DNA from: a virus
Virus record (IMG/VR): IMGVR_UViG_3300035204_001080
Location: 1-34,783 of that record
Length of the DNA: 34,783 nt
Reading direction: 5' to 3' (one strand)
Shown: positions 27,726-33,629 of the stretch, in pieces
How the letters are laid out: every line of letters starts with the position of its first letter
Position numbering within the stretch: the stretch's first letter is position 1
Notes under the pieces: generated by a model
What the model saw: only the letters and a program-made list of their open reading frames with translations
Told to the model about the DNA's origin: nothing
Database searches by the model: none
Made by a program: the position numbers and the translations under genes

Positions 27726-27931
27726 CCGTCCCTCTTCAGTCCGTAGTTGTCCCTGGCCCAGCCATCGCCGGCGAGCTGGAAGCTGGACACGCTCACCTGC
27801 CGGGTCATGTAGGGCGTCTCATCGGGTAGGGCCTCATCGCACGGCCCACACACGGGCGGTGGGTCGCTGTGCTTCTGGAGCACCTCCAGGCGGTGGCCGC
27901 AGCTATCGCATTGGAATTCGTACAGAGCCAT
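27722..27931 (-). CDS. FmdB-type zinc-ribbon protein (69 aa)
   Basis: The start is ATG 27931, sharing a base with the previous stop (TAATG). The product begins MALYEFQCDSCGHRLEVLQK, which is the hallmark of the FmdB/CxxC regulatory family. Cys8, Cys11, Cys28 and Cys31 form the ribbon, and the later SVSSFQLAGDGWARDNYG matches the family's FQLxGxGW segment. The usual family role is unclear, and assignment as a transcription regulator in the literature is tentative. Codon use and coupling match its neighbours. Confidence 0.8.
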   Translation of the reverse strand: MALYEFQCDSCGHRLEVLQKHSDPPPVCGPCDEALPDETPYMTRQVSVSSFQLAGDGWARDNYGLKRDG

Positions 27932-28356
27932 TACTCCTCGCCTCCTGCAAACTCGAGCGCAGCGACCAGGGCCTCGGCCTCCGTGCTTCCCTCGGAGTCC
28001 CCCGTGTTGCCGACGCGGCATGACCACATAAAGGTCACCCGCCCCGCGTCGTGCACCTCGAGCATCGGCACCACGTGCGCCTCTGGCGCGGTCCACGCCT
28101 CCCGCACCAACGCCAAGATGCAGCCCAACGTGGCAGCATCCGACAAGTCGGGCCAACACCGGCCCCGGTCCGCATCATTGACCCACTGGTCGCCGCACGC
28201 ATACTCCAAATGGATGGTATCCCCGTCGTCTTCATGGACTCTCAGGCCCTGGTAGCCATCGCACAGCGTGCCATCATGGAGCAGCGCCATTCCTGGCATC
28301 CAGCGAAAGCCAGGGCAAGCTACGGCCCGCTTTGCTATTTGCTCGATGTCAGTCAT
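27931..28356 (-). CDS. Conserved phage hypothetical protein (141 aa)
   Basis: The product starts MTDIEQIAKRAVACPGFRWM and later has WPDLSDAATLGCILALVREA (about 68-87). This combination (RWMPGM near the N-terminus and PDLxDxATLGCxLALVREA) recurs in many phage accessory genes of unknown function. AGGAGGG lies 6 nt before ATG 28356, and the start overlaps the RHH stop (ATGA). It is coupled downstream to the FmdB-type gene. No membrane or catalytic motif is seen. Confidence 0.75.
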   Translation of the reverse strand: MTDIEQIAKRAVACPGFRWMPGMALLHDGTLCDGYQGLRVHEDDGDTIHLEYACGDQWVNDADRGRCWPDLSDAATLGCILALVREAWTAPEAHVVPMLEVHDAGRVTFMWSCRVGNTGDSEGSTEAEALVAALEFAGGEE

Positions 28357-28559
28357 CGCTTCCCTCCTGCAGCGATGGTCTCCTTGTGCCTCTCAACGCG
28401 TCGCATCTCGTGAAGCAGAATCCGCTCCACCAGGTGACTCACGGGCCGGCCCTTCTCCCCGGCGTGCTTGTCCAGCCAGACCGAAAGCTCGGAGTCAATC
28501 TCAACGTGAAGAGGCGACTTCTTGCCGCGCTTTCTACCCACCCTCGCCTCCTCGCCCAT
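28353..28559 (-). CDS. Ribbon-helix-helix DNA-binding protein candidate (68 aa)
   Basis: The product is basic at the N-terminus (RVGRKRGKKS), then SPLHVEIDSELSVWLDKHAG forms a beta strand and helix, and RPVSHLVERILLHEMRR the second helix. This is the size and pattern of Arc/MetJ/CopG-type RHH repressors. The ATG at 28559 lies inside the XRE gene (26-bp overlap); a GTG at 28541 is an alternative. Together with the XRE gene it suggests a small regulatory switch. Confidence 0.65.
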   Translation of the reverse strand: MGEEARVGRKRGKKSPLHVEIDSELSVWLDKHAGEKGRPVSHLVERILLHEMRRVERHKETIAAGGKR

Positions 28560-28797
28560 CGCACCCTTCCGCCACGAGCCTCAGCGCCTCAGCGCGTTCA
28601 TCTGCGGATAGGCACAGCACATCGCACACCGCCAGCAACGAGGCCGCAGAGGGCATGATTTGTCCCCGCAACCACCTGTTGACGGCTTGACGAGACGCAC
28701 GCGCCGTGCCTGGGTGCCGCCCAATGGCTCGGCTCAACTCAGACTGAGATAGCTCCGCCTGGTCCATGTACCCCTGTAGCCACACCGCAAACGTCAT
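28534..28797 (-). CDS. XRE/Cro-type helix-turn-helix regulator (87 aa)
   Basis: I place the start at ATG 28797 (MTFAVWLQGYMDQAEL), because GGAGG lies 4 nt upstream; a GTG four codons earlier would overlap that site. Residues about 17-50 (LSQSELSRAIGRH, then SRQAVNRWLRGQIMPS) form a Cro/C1-type HTH, and the later ASLLAVCDVLCLSADERAEAL is the usual helical continuation. The protein is short, like Cro or an excision regulator. It lies directly under a promoter whose spacer contains a palindrome, so autoregulation is plausible. Confidence 0.8.
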   Translation of the reverse strand: MTFAVWLQGYMDQAELSQSELSRAIGRHPGTARASRQAVNRWLRGQIMPSAASLLAVCDVLCLSADERAEALRLVAEGCDGRGGEGG

Positions 28798-28814
28798 TGC
28801 GCCTCCCACACGAG

Positions 28815-28843
28815 AGGCTATCCACGTCGAGGCCTCGTGTCAA
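28815..28843 (-). promoter_or_regulatory. Promoter of the XRE gene with built-in palindrome
   Basis: The minus strand reads TTGACA (28843-28838), a 17-bp spacer and TAGCCT (28820-28815), with predicted RNA start near 28808 and a very short leader. The spacer begins with the perfect palindrome CGAGGCCTCG (28828-28837), adjacent to -35. This is a natural operator position. Confidence 0.7.
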
Positions 28844-28913
28844 CCGCTACTTGCCGCCATCGCGCAAGCAGGCCCCATCCCCCCGCCCGGCGGGACCGGG
28901 TTCCTGCGGGAAT

Positions 28914-28926
28914 GCTCACAATGAGC
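28914..28926. promoter_or_regulatory. 13-bp inverted repeat upstream of the XRE promoter
   Basis: GCTCA (28914-28918) and TGAGC (28922-28926) are separated by CAA. The site lies about 70 bp upstream of the XRE promoter in a gene-free stretch and could be a distal operator. The neighbouring GC-rich sequence (28880-28910) is otherwise featureless to me. Confidence 0.4.
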
Positions 28927-28952
28927 GTCCGGCAATAGACGGGAGGTGGGGA

Positions 28953-28988
28953 GACTACTAAGACTACTAAGGCTACTAAGCCTACTCA
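28953..28988. repeat. 9-bp tandem repeat giving multiple stop codons
   Basis: Four units (GACTACTAA twice, GGCTACTAA, GCCTACTCA) are followed by a partial unit. On the coding (minus) strand they read as repeated TAG codons directly after and in frame with the stop of the 130-aa gene. The array covers the last coding codons and the first bases downstream. Confidence 0.85.
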
Positions 28989-29374
28989 GACTCAATCACA
29001 TCGCCTACCGCGTGAGGTCGGAAGTACTCGCCCTCAACACCAAAGCGAGAGCGTAGGTCGTCGACCAGGTAGTCAGCTCGCTCCAGCGCCTCGCGAGACC
29101 TGCGTGACTCACCACGGTTCAGCATCCGATCCAGCTCCAGCTGATGCAGGTACTCCGCCTTGGCACGGTCGAGCTCCAGCGCCGCCTGTTGGCGACCACC
29201 CGTCGAGAGAATCTGCTCATCCAGAGCCGCCAGCTCACGACGGTGACGACTCCGAGCTGCAGACAATGCCTCAGGAGGAGCCACCAGCTGACCACCCTCC
29301 TGGGCGTCTACGACCCTCGACCGGATGAGCTCCTGGGCATCGCCCAGCTGGGCATCGTCCTTCTTACCCGGCAT
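28982..29374 (-). CDS. Helical, charged unknown protein (130 aa)
   Basis: The start at 29374 has GGAGG 7 nt upstream. The product is dominated by Arg, Glu, Ala and Leu, and residues about 35-110 look like a continuous coiled coil (RSRHRRELAALDEQI, ALELDRAKAEYLHQLELDRM). The last codon block lies in the 9-bp tandem repeat. No membrane segment or known motif is present. It follows the 89-aa gene by 12 bp. Confidence 0.65.
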   Translation of the reverse strand: MPGKKDDAQLGDAQELIRSRVVDAQEGGQLVAPPEALSAARSRHRRELAALDEQILSTGGRQQAALELDRAKAEYLHQLELDRMLNRGESRRSREALERADYLVDDLRSRFGVEGEYFRPHAVGDVIESE

Positions 29375-29386
29375 CGGTATCCTCCG

Positions 29387-29656
29387 CTATCCACGACACC
29401 GTAACACACGGCACGAGCGCGCCGGCTGAGACAAGTCCTCGTCCGGGTAGTACCAAAGGTCCACAGGAGAGCTGCCGTCCGAAGGCGACAGCATCAGACC
29501 CGCCTTGCCCCACGGGTCAAGTCGCGACCCCACACCCACACCCGGACAAGGCTCCACAGCCTCACACATGTAGACCTGGTCCCTGAACCCAACCACCCAC
29601 GAACGATCAGTCTCAACCTCAGAGACCACCACCGCAACCGCGAACAAACTCCACAT
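29387..29656 (-). CDS. Unknown protein with hydrophobic N-terminus (89 aa)
   Basis: I choose ATG 29656 because GGAGG lies 4 nt upstream, overlapping the stop of the previous gene; a frame from 29674 lacks this. The N-terminus MWSLFAVAVVVSEVETDRSW is hydrophobic for about 12 residues, too short for a confident signal peptide. Four cysteines (two in the MCEAVEPCPG segment, two near the C-terminus) could form disulfides or bind metal. Family unknown. Confidence 0.55.
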   Translation of the reverse strand: MWSLFAVAVVVSEVETDRSWVVGFRDQVYMCEAVEPCPGVGVGSRLDPWGKAGLMLSPSDGSSPVDLWYYPDEDLSQPARSCRVLRCRG

Positions 29657-29664
29657 ACTCCCTC

Positions 29665-30192
29665 CTATCCCCAACCAGCGGGGATCAAATGACCAGGACC
29701 ATACGGCGTGTCCTGGACCAACACGCCCTCGCCCCCAGGACCCACTCCCGAGAACACAGGCACGTCATGCAAGTCCGAGTCAGGCGACCAATAAAACGCA
29801 ATCACCTCATCACCCGACTTGCCCCACCAACGCTCCCAACCATGGCCAGCGTAGTACTCGTGCGCCTCACGCTGACTCTCTGGAAACCGCTCGCCCTTCG
29901 ACCAACGACTCCAACCCTCAGGCGGCTTTATAAACCCAGCTGAGTCCCGCTCAATCGGGGCATCTGGCGGCGACTCGACGGGCTTGGCAGCTGACTCAGA
30001 CTTGGACACCGGCGGAGCGGCCGAGCCCTCTAAGACTGATAATCCCTTCAACAAGGCCATCCGAGCTACCAAACGACGATCAACGCGTACGCCAAACTCC
30101 AACGCCGATGGACTGCTCGCGACCTCACCCACCAACGCATCCAGCCGCTCAATAATCGCCGACTCCAGCGTCAGACTTAGCTTCATTCCCAT
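29665..30192 (-). CDS. RHH-like N-terminal domain fused to an SMI1/Trp-rich-type C-terminal segment (175 aa, function unknown)
   Basis: The first 50 residues (KLSLTLESAIIERLDALVGE, then RLVARMALLKGLSVL) have the strand-helix-helix pattern of ribbon-helix-helix proteins. A Ser/Pro/Ala linker (about 58-82) follows. The C-terminal part is Trp/Tyr-rich (PEGWSRWSKGERFPES, YYAGHGWERWWGKSGDEVI, FYWSPDSDLHDVPVF), and I do not assign its fold; the SMI1 comparison is only a loose impression. GGAGAG lies 4 nt before ATG 30192. It is the first leftward gene after the control region. Confidence 0.6.
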   Translation of the reverse strand: MGMKLSLTLESAIIERLDALVGEVASSPSALEFGVRVDRRLVARMALLKGLSVLEGSAAPPVSKSESAAKPVESPPDAPIERDSAGFIKPPEGWSRWSKGERFPESQREAHEYYAGHGWERWWGKSGDEVIAFYWSPDSDLHDVPVFSGVGPGGEGVLVQDTPYGPGHLIPAGWG

Positions 30193-30218
30193 GAGACTCT
30201 CCGGGGCTCGTTGACACT

Positions 30219-30247
30219 ACGGTAATACCGCATAGTTCGAATGTCAA
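30219..30247 (-). promoter_or_regulatory. Leftward promoter with central palindrome
   Basis: The minus strand reads TTGACA (30247-30242), a 17-bp spacer and TACCGT (30224-30219), with RNA start predicted near 30212, about 20 nt before the ATG at 30192. The palindrome CGGTAATACCG (30220-30230) covers the -10. A TTGACA also lies on the plus strand (30211-30216), so the element is flanked by inverted TTGACA/TGTCAA. Confidence 0.65.
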
Positions 30248-30549
30248 GGGGCCGAAATGTCTTGGTGTCAAGTGGGCTGTGTTGGTTGGGGTTGTCGGTG
30301 TGGTATAGGGTTCGGGGAGTGGTTTCGGTCGGGGAAGGGCCCCCCGGCTATGGGTCCCCACTGGCGCTCGGCGGGGTGTACCCCCCTCCCCTACCCCCCT
30401 GGTCCGGCCGGCGGCCCGGCGCTGCCGGCGTGGTCCGGCCGGCCGGGTAGATTGGGATCGGACGCCGGCCGGGTGGCGGGTGTCACCGCCGCGCGGTGGG
30501 GGGCGGATCGGTCGGATGCGGGCCCGGCGGGATCGGCCGTCTGGTTTAT
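30248..30549. other. GC-rich gene-free stretch with TGGTCCGGCCGG repeat
   Basis: No frame here has a ribosome site or protein-like composition. TGGTCCGGCCGG occurs twice (30400-30411 and 30431-30442, 31 bp apart), and GTCCGGCCGGCGG (30402-30414) recurs at 33887-33899. C- and G-runs are frequent (for example 30381-30399). Confidence 0.65.
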
Positions 30550-30583
30550 CTAACGGCCGTTAGGCTGAGATCAGCGAATTCGC
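30550..30583. promoter_or_regulatory. Chain of three adjoining palindromes
   Basis: CTAACGGCCGTTAG (30550-30563, perfect 14 bp) abuts GCTGA-GA-TCAGC (30564-30575), which overlaps GCGAATTCGC (30574-30583, perfect 10 bp). No gene lies here. Such dense dyads are typical of operator or origin sites. Confidence 0.6.
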
Positions 30584-30659
30584 CCGTACTGCGTTCAAAC
30601 CGATCCTGAGTGTAACGGTGTACCTAAGGCATACCGACGCGGTGTAGGCCCCTTAGCGG

Positions 30660-30730
30660 GCGATTAAACCCTATGTTGACTTGTCAAGAGCCAAAATAAA
30701 AGTCAATGATTCTGCATAGTTACGAGGACG
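30660..30730. other. AT-rich island in the control region
   Basis: This stretch is clearly richer in A/T than its surroundings (for example CCAAAATAAAAGTCAATGAT) and contains TTGAC-TT-GTCAA (30676-30687). An AT-rich segment bordered by palindromes may be an unwinding element or a UP-element-type promoter region. Confidence 0.45.
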
Positions 30731-30766
30731 GCACCCCTCGAATCGGTCCATTTCGCCGCCCTAAGT

Positions 30767-30780
30767 ACCTGAAATCAGGT
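30767..30780. promoter_or_regulatory. 14-bp inverted repeat ACCTGA-AA-TCAGGT
   Basis: The two 6-bp arms are perfect. The core CTGA-RA-TCAG is shared with 30565-30574, about 200 bp away, suggesting two copies of one operator. Confidence 0.55.
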
Positions 30781-30788
30781 GGCAGGTC

Positions 30789-30816
30789 TTGACGTGTCAG
30801 ACACGTCTCCTATCCC
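30789..30816 (+). promoter_or_regulatory. Possible promoter overlapped by a 17-bp palindrome
   Basis: GACGTGTC (30791-30798) and GACACGTC (30800-30807) form a perfect palindrome around one base. It overlaps TTGACG (30789-30794), and TATCCC (30811-30816) lies 16 bp downstream of that -35. A third palindrome TCACGTGA follows at 30826-30833. Repressor control is likely if the promoter is active. Confidence 0.45.
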
Positions 30817-30911
30817 CGCGCGCGATCACGTGAGGGCGTGGCTACTCAGCCTGACCCGCACCGTCACGCGGTCGGTAGGAACTGAATCGCAGACTCATTT
30901 GCACTATCTAC

Positions 30912-30940
30912 TTGACGGGGGGTTTCCGCTGCGGTAGGCT
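30912..30940 (+). promoter_or_regulatory. Rightward promoter for the DUF932 operon
   Basis: TTGACG (30912-30917), a 17-bp spacer and TAGGCT (30935-30940) lie 49 bp before the ATG. The spacer (GGGGTT-x-CCGCTG) is nearly the same as in the promoter at 33986-34014. Confidence 0.7.
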
Positions 30941-30988
30941 CTGCCTGAGCACTGAAGCTCACCGGGCCACGAGCCCACTGGAACGACA

Positions 30989-31936
30989 ATGCAAACCACG
31001 ACAACCAACCGACGTCCCCTCGCTACCCTCCGTCTCGACTCGGACCTGCGACGTGCGACACCCGCCCCTCTGCCGATGCTTAAGTCTCAGCAGATCATGA
31101 CCATAGGCGCACCTGAGGCCTACCGCGTGCCTTACTCCGAGGTCTGCGCAGTCGAGGTACCAGAAGCCGAGTACCACCCTCGCAGCGGCAACGCGTCTTA
31201 TCAGCCCATGCCCTATGCGACGTTCATCGATGGCGCACGGGATGCCATGGCCAACGTACTGGACATGGAGCCCACGTTCGAGACCTACGCCCTAAACAAG
31301 TCAGGTAAGGAACTGTTCGGCATGATCGGCTTCCCCTCGGTCGTCGAAGGTCAAGCGATCACGCTCGCACTGCGGTCCAGCTACAACAAGACGTTGGCCA
31401 ATGAGGTAGCCATCGGTTCGGCCCCGTTCATCTGTGCCAATGGCTGTTTCAGCGGTGAGCATATGATCAAGGCCAAGCACACCACCAACGTCTTTGCAAC
31501 GCTGGCCCGTATGCTCGCTGAGATCACCGATACCGCAGTCGGCCCCGTGGTCGAGCGTATGCGCGAGGTCCAGGGCTGGCGCGAGATCCCCGTGAACGAT
31601 GACCTGTTCGCGGCGTACATGGGTGTCTTGTTCGGTCGCGGCCTTGTCAAGGCTCAGGAGTTCACGGCGGCGCACAAGTACTGGCGTGCCTGCACGATGG
31701 CCGCTGAGGAGAAGGGCGACTCGACCAAGTGGCTTCACGCCGACCATGGCCGCCGAGACCTGTTCGGCGCGTACCAAGCCGTAACAGGCGTGGGCCAGCG
31801 CACCAGCCCACGGAACTCGTTCCGTCACTTCGCAGGCATCGACCATGCCACGCGGGCCATCGCGGACGCTGGTGGCAGCGTGACCGACGCTCACATCCCA
31901 ACCTTCGACCTCAAGGTTCGCGAGTTCAGCGGCTAA
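30989..31936 (+). CDS. DUF932 family phage protein
   Basis: The protein has 315 residues. The segment ITLALRSSYNKTLANEVAIG followed by SAPFICANGCFSGEHMIKAKHT (about 125-166) is the diagnostic part of the DUF932 phage/plasmid family: LRSS, then a hydrophobic strand, C.N..FSGE and .KHT. A C-terminal part with NSFRHFAGIDHATRAI follows. The family function is not established; it is common in early arms of large phages and on plasmids. The leader shows GGAACGACA before ATG, and the gene is first under the promoter at 30912. A hairpin follows its stop. Confidence 0.82.
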   Translation: MQTTTTNRRPLATLRLDSDLRRATPAPLPMLKSQQIMTIGAPEAYRVPYSEVCAVEVPEAEYHPRSGNASYQPMPYATFIDGARDAMANVLDMEPTFETYALNKSGKELFGMIGFPSVVEGQAITLALRSSYNKTLANEVAIGSAPFICANGCFSGEHMIKAKHTTNVFATLARMLAEITDTAVGPVVERMREVQGWREIPVNDDLFAAYMGVLFGRGLVKAQEFTAAHKYWRACTMAAEEKGDSTKWLHADHGRRDLFGAYQAVTGVGQRTSPRNSFRHFAGIDHATRAIADAGGSVTDAHIPTFDLKVREFSG

Positions 31937-31949
31937 GCACCGTGCGTTA

Positions 31950-31974
31950 GGCACGGGCCTCCGTGGTCCGTGCC
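31950..31974 (+). terminator. Hairpin after the DUF932 gene (attenuator-like)
   Basis: GGCACGG (31950-31956) and CCGTGCC (31968-31974) form a 7-bp stem with an 11-nt loop. The following bases (TATAGCTCC) are not a real U-tract, so partial termination or mRNA processing is more likely than full termination. Confidence 0.5.
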
Positions 31975-32018
31975 TATAGCTCCGTGCTTAGACGGAACCA
32001 ACCATAGGAAACGACACC

Positions 32019-32501
32019 ATGACAACAACACCTGAAACCATGATCGCCCCAGCCATCGCCGCCGCCATCACCAAGGCAGCGACCGCAGCGGGCTCCAAGG
32101 ACCTTAAGAAGCGCGCCGCTGAGCTCACGCCAGGTGTGCAGCGGGTGCAGGTCACAGTAACCCTTGACGGCCACGTAAAGCGGTACGTCAACCCCACCCC
32201 GTACGACAAGGAGACGATCAAGGGGCTGGACAACGTCACTCAGTGGCTCCTGCAACGAGTCAATGAGGCGACCTATCAAGCGCTGCTCTCGGACCTGACA
32301 AACATCGCGCAAGGCAAGTTCACTGAGCGCAACGGGGACCGCATCACCGAGGTAACGGGTCCGCTCACGACCACCAAGCGAGTCGAGCCCACGGGCAAGG
32401 TAGAGTGGACTGGTCGAGTGATCGTCGAGGACCGTCAGACGAGCGAGGCCCAGCCCGAAGACGTCACTGGTCGCGGCATGACCTTGGTAGTCAACAGCTA
32501 A
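32019..32501 (+). CDS. Unknown early-arm protein (160 aa)
   Basis: The N-terminus is a Thr/Ala-rich helix (IAPAIAAAITKAATAA), followed by alternating strand-like segments (QRVQVTVTLDGHVKRYV, GKVEWTGRVIVEDRQTS). GGAAACGACACC precedes the ATG. No cysteine motif or membrane helix is present. No family is recognised. It lies between two hairpins, which could set its expression apart from neighbours. Confidence 0.65.
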   Translation: MTTTPETMIAPAIAAAITKAATAAGSKDLKKRAAELTPGVQRVQVTVTLDGHVKRYVNPTPYDKETIKGLDNVTQWLLQRVNEATYQALLSDLTNIAQGKFTERNGDRITEVTGPLTTTKRVEPTGKVEWTGRVIVEDRQTSEAQPEDVTGRGMTLVVNS

Positions 32502-32509
32502 GCCCCGAG

Positions 32510-32533
32510 GGGCGGCCCAGGTCGGGCCGTCCC
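32510..32533 (+). terminator. Hairpin between the 160-aa and 101-aa genes
   Basis: GGGCGGCCC (32510-32518) pairs with GGGCCGTCCC (32524-32533) with one bulged base and a 5-nt loop. It is followed by TTGCCCC, with almost no U-tract. A competing CCCC-GA-GGGG dyad begins at 32503. Confidence 0.5.
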
Positions 32534-32557
32534 TTGCCCCACCACTGGAGAAACGAC

Positions 32558-32863
32558 ATGGTCAACGACTTGACACACTACGCGGCTATTCAACGCGCAT
32601 TGAACCCAGCCACAGCGGCCAAAGAACTCGCGCGAGCAAGCGCCGATCTTGCATTCTTGAACGGTACACTGTCAGGGTGTGATTGGTGCTGCGGCGGCGG
32701 CCAGGAATCGTACGATGCCGCTCGTAAGATCCGTGACATCGCGCACCGGACACTGACCGAAGCAATGACGCGCCCAGTTAAATGGTGTACGCGTTGCGGC
32801 CACTATCAGACCAGCACAGGAGTCTGCGACAAATGCAGTACTCACGCGGAGCTTTCAGCATGA
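32558..32863 (+). CDS. Zinc-ribbon protein (101 aa)
   Basis: I use ATG 32558 (MVNDLTHYAAIQRALNPATA) with GGAGAAACGAC directly upstream; an in-frame start 51 codons earlier would lie within the preceding gene. Cys77, Cys80, Cys90 and Cys93 (CTRC and CDKC) form a C-terminal ribbon. Cys41, Cys44 and Cys45 (CDWCC) lie in the middle and may bind a second metal with a histidine. Function unknown; one of several such small proteins in this phage. Confidence 0.7.
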   Translation: MVNDLTHYAAIQRALNPATAAKELARASADLAFLNGTLSGCDWCCGGGQESYDAARKIRDIAHRTLTEAMTRPVKWCTRCGHYQTSTGVCDKCSTHAELSA

Positions 32864-32888
32864 ACTACTGGTAGCCTCAGCAGCAACC

Positions 32889-32917
32889 TTGCCCCACCAC
32901 CACCGCTATGGTATACT
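32889..32917 (+). promoter_or_regulatory. Rightward promoter before the 109-aa gene
   Basis: TTGCCC (32889-32894), a 17-bp spacer and TATACT (32912-32917) lie 23 bp before the ATG. The stretch upstream of -10 (ACCGCTATGG) closely matches the promoter at 33986-34014 (ACCGCTGTGC). The 14-mer CCTTGCCCCACCAC that contains -35 also occurs at 32532-32545. Confidence 0.6.
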
Positions 32918-32940
32918 CAGCATCAACCCGAGGAAACGAC

Positions 32941-33270
32941 ATGTACCAACCCTATTGCCGCCGCCACTGCTACGCAGTCATTCACGACCACGACACCTAC
33001 GATCTTGCGCACGGCCCCGCCGCGTACACGGTAAAGCCGCGGCCCGGTGCCCTACCTGTAAAGGACACGATCCCCGAGGGACCACGCCACACCTGCGATA
33101 GGAAACAGACGATCAATAACTTGATCACCGCGACCACGCGCATGCGAGGCCTTGACGTGGAGCAGGCGAATCACATCTATAATCCAAGCGGTGACCCTGC
33201 AGTCAAGGATCTAATCAGGCGACTGCTCACGCCGGGACGTCACTTGTGCGGCCGTCAGGTGATGCGATGA
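32941..33270 (+). CDS. Unknown Cys/His-containing protein (109 aa)
   Basis: The start is ATG 32941 (MYQPYCRRHCYAVIHDHDTY), with GAGGAAACGAC immediately before; an earlier in-frame ATG overlaps the promoter. Cys6 and Cys10 with several histidines at the N-terminus and two later cysteines (HTCDRK, HLCGRQ) hint at metal binding. The C-terminal part is helical. Its stop overlaps the next start (ATGA). Confidence 0.65.
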   Translation: MYQPYCRRHCYAVIHDHDTYDLAHGPAAYTVKPRPGALPVKDTIPEGPRHTCDRKQTINNLITATTRMRGLDVEQANHIYNPSGDPAVKDLIRRLLTPGRHLCGRQVMR

Positions 33271-33380
33271 TTGACCCGCTCACTCTCTCTTTCATGGTGG
33301 TGGTCGTTCTGGCCGCCATCACCCTGACGCCATTCATAGCGGACTTGATCCGCTGCATCGAAGAGGTGATCCGTGGATGA
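33267..33380 (+). CDS. 37-aa single-pass membrane peptide
   Basis: The frame starts at ATG 33267, overlapping the previous stop as ATGA. It encodes MIDPLTLSFMVVVVLAAITL and then TPFIADLIRCIEEVIRG. One clear hydrophobic helix is followed by an amphipathic, charged tail. The stop lies 8 nt inside the next gene. Size and shape fit small phage membrane proteins such as holin-like or exclusion peptides, but no family is assigned. Confidence 0.65.
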   Translation: MIDPLTLSFMVVVVLAAITLTPFIADLIRCIEEVIRG

Positions 33381-33606
33381 TATCTACCGATACGCATGCG
33401 AGGTAACTATCGGCCCGTGGCGGGACCGCTACGCCATCCGACTGATGGACCCCGCCGAGACCCCTATCCTCGCCTGCGAGGACCGTACGCAGTTGACCAG
33501 GACCCTCGAGCTCGGGGGGTGGAGGCCCGTCGGGGATGGCCGCTGGTACAGGAACCAGACCGGCTATCGCCAGGGCATGGCCCCCGATGTGGAACAACTT
33601 AAGTAG
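33373..33606 (+). CDS. Unknown protein (77 aa)
   Basis: The start is GTG 33373 with GAGG 7 nt upstream, inside the end of the membrane-peptide gene. The product is soluble and alternates strands and charged loops (YACEVTIGPWRDRYAIRLMD, GWRPVGDGRWYRNQTGYRQG). No motif is recognised. It is the last gene before a strong terminator. Confidence 0.6.
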   Translation: MDDIYRYACEVTIGPWRDRYAIRLMDPAETPILACEDRTQLTRTLELGGWRPVGDGRWYRNQTGYRQGMAPDVEQLK

Positions 33607-33629
33607 ACCCCTCCCCTGCACCCCTCCCC

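Noticed and set aside
27722-28159. 145-aa version of the FmdB-type protein
   Set aside because: The extra 76 N-terminal residues lie antisense-like over the coupled 141-aa gene and are Arg/Gly-rich; the FmdB hallmark starts exactly at the ATG at 27931.
30257-30553. 98-aa rightward frame in the GC-rich control region
   Set aside because: Pro/Gly/Arg-rich product of GC-rich repeats, no ribosome site, and it ends just before the palindrome chain.
30676-30705. TTGACTTGTCAA as a promoter
   Set aside because: A TTGAC box exists on both strands, but no TAnnnT box lies 16-18 bp downstream in either direction. It is kept only as a dyad in the AT-rich island.
31301-31954. 217-aa leftward frame opposite DUF932
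   Set aside because: It is antisense to a recognised family domain and lacks any start signal.
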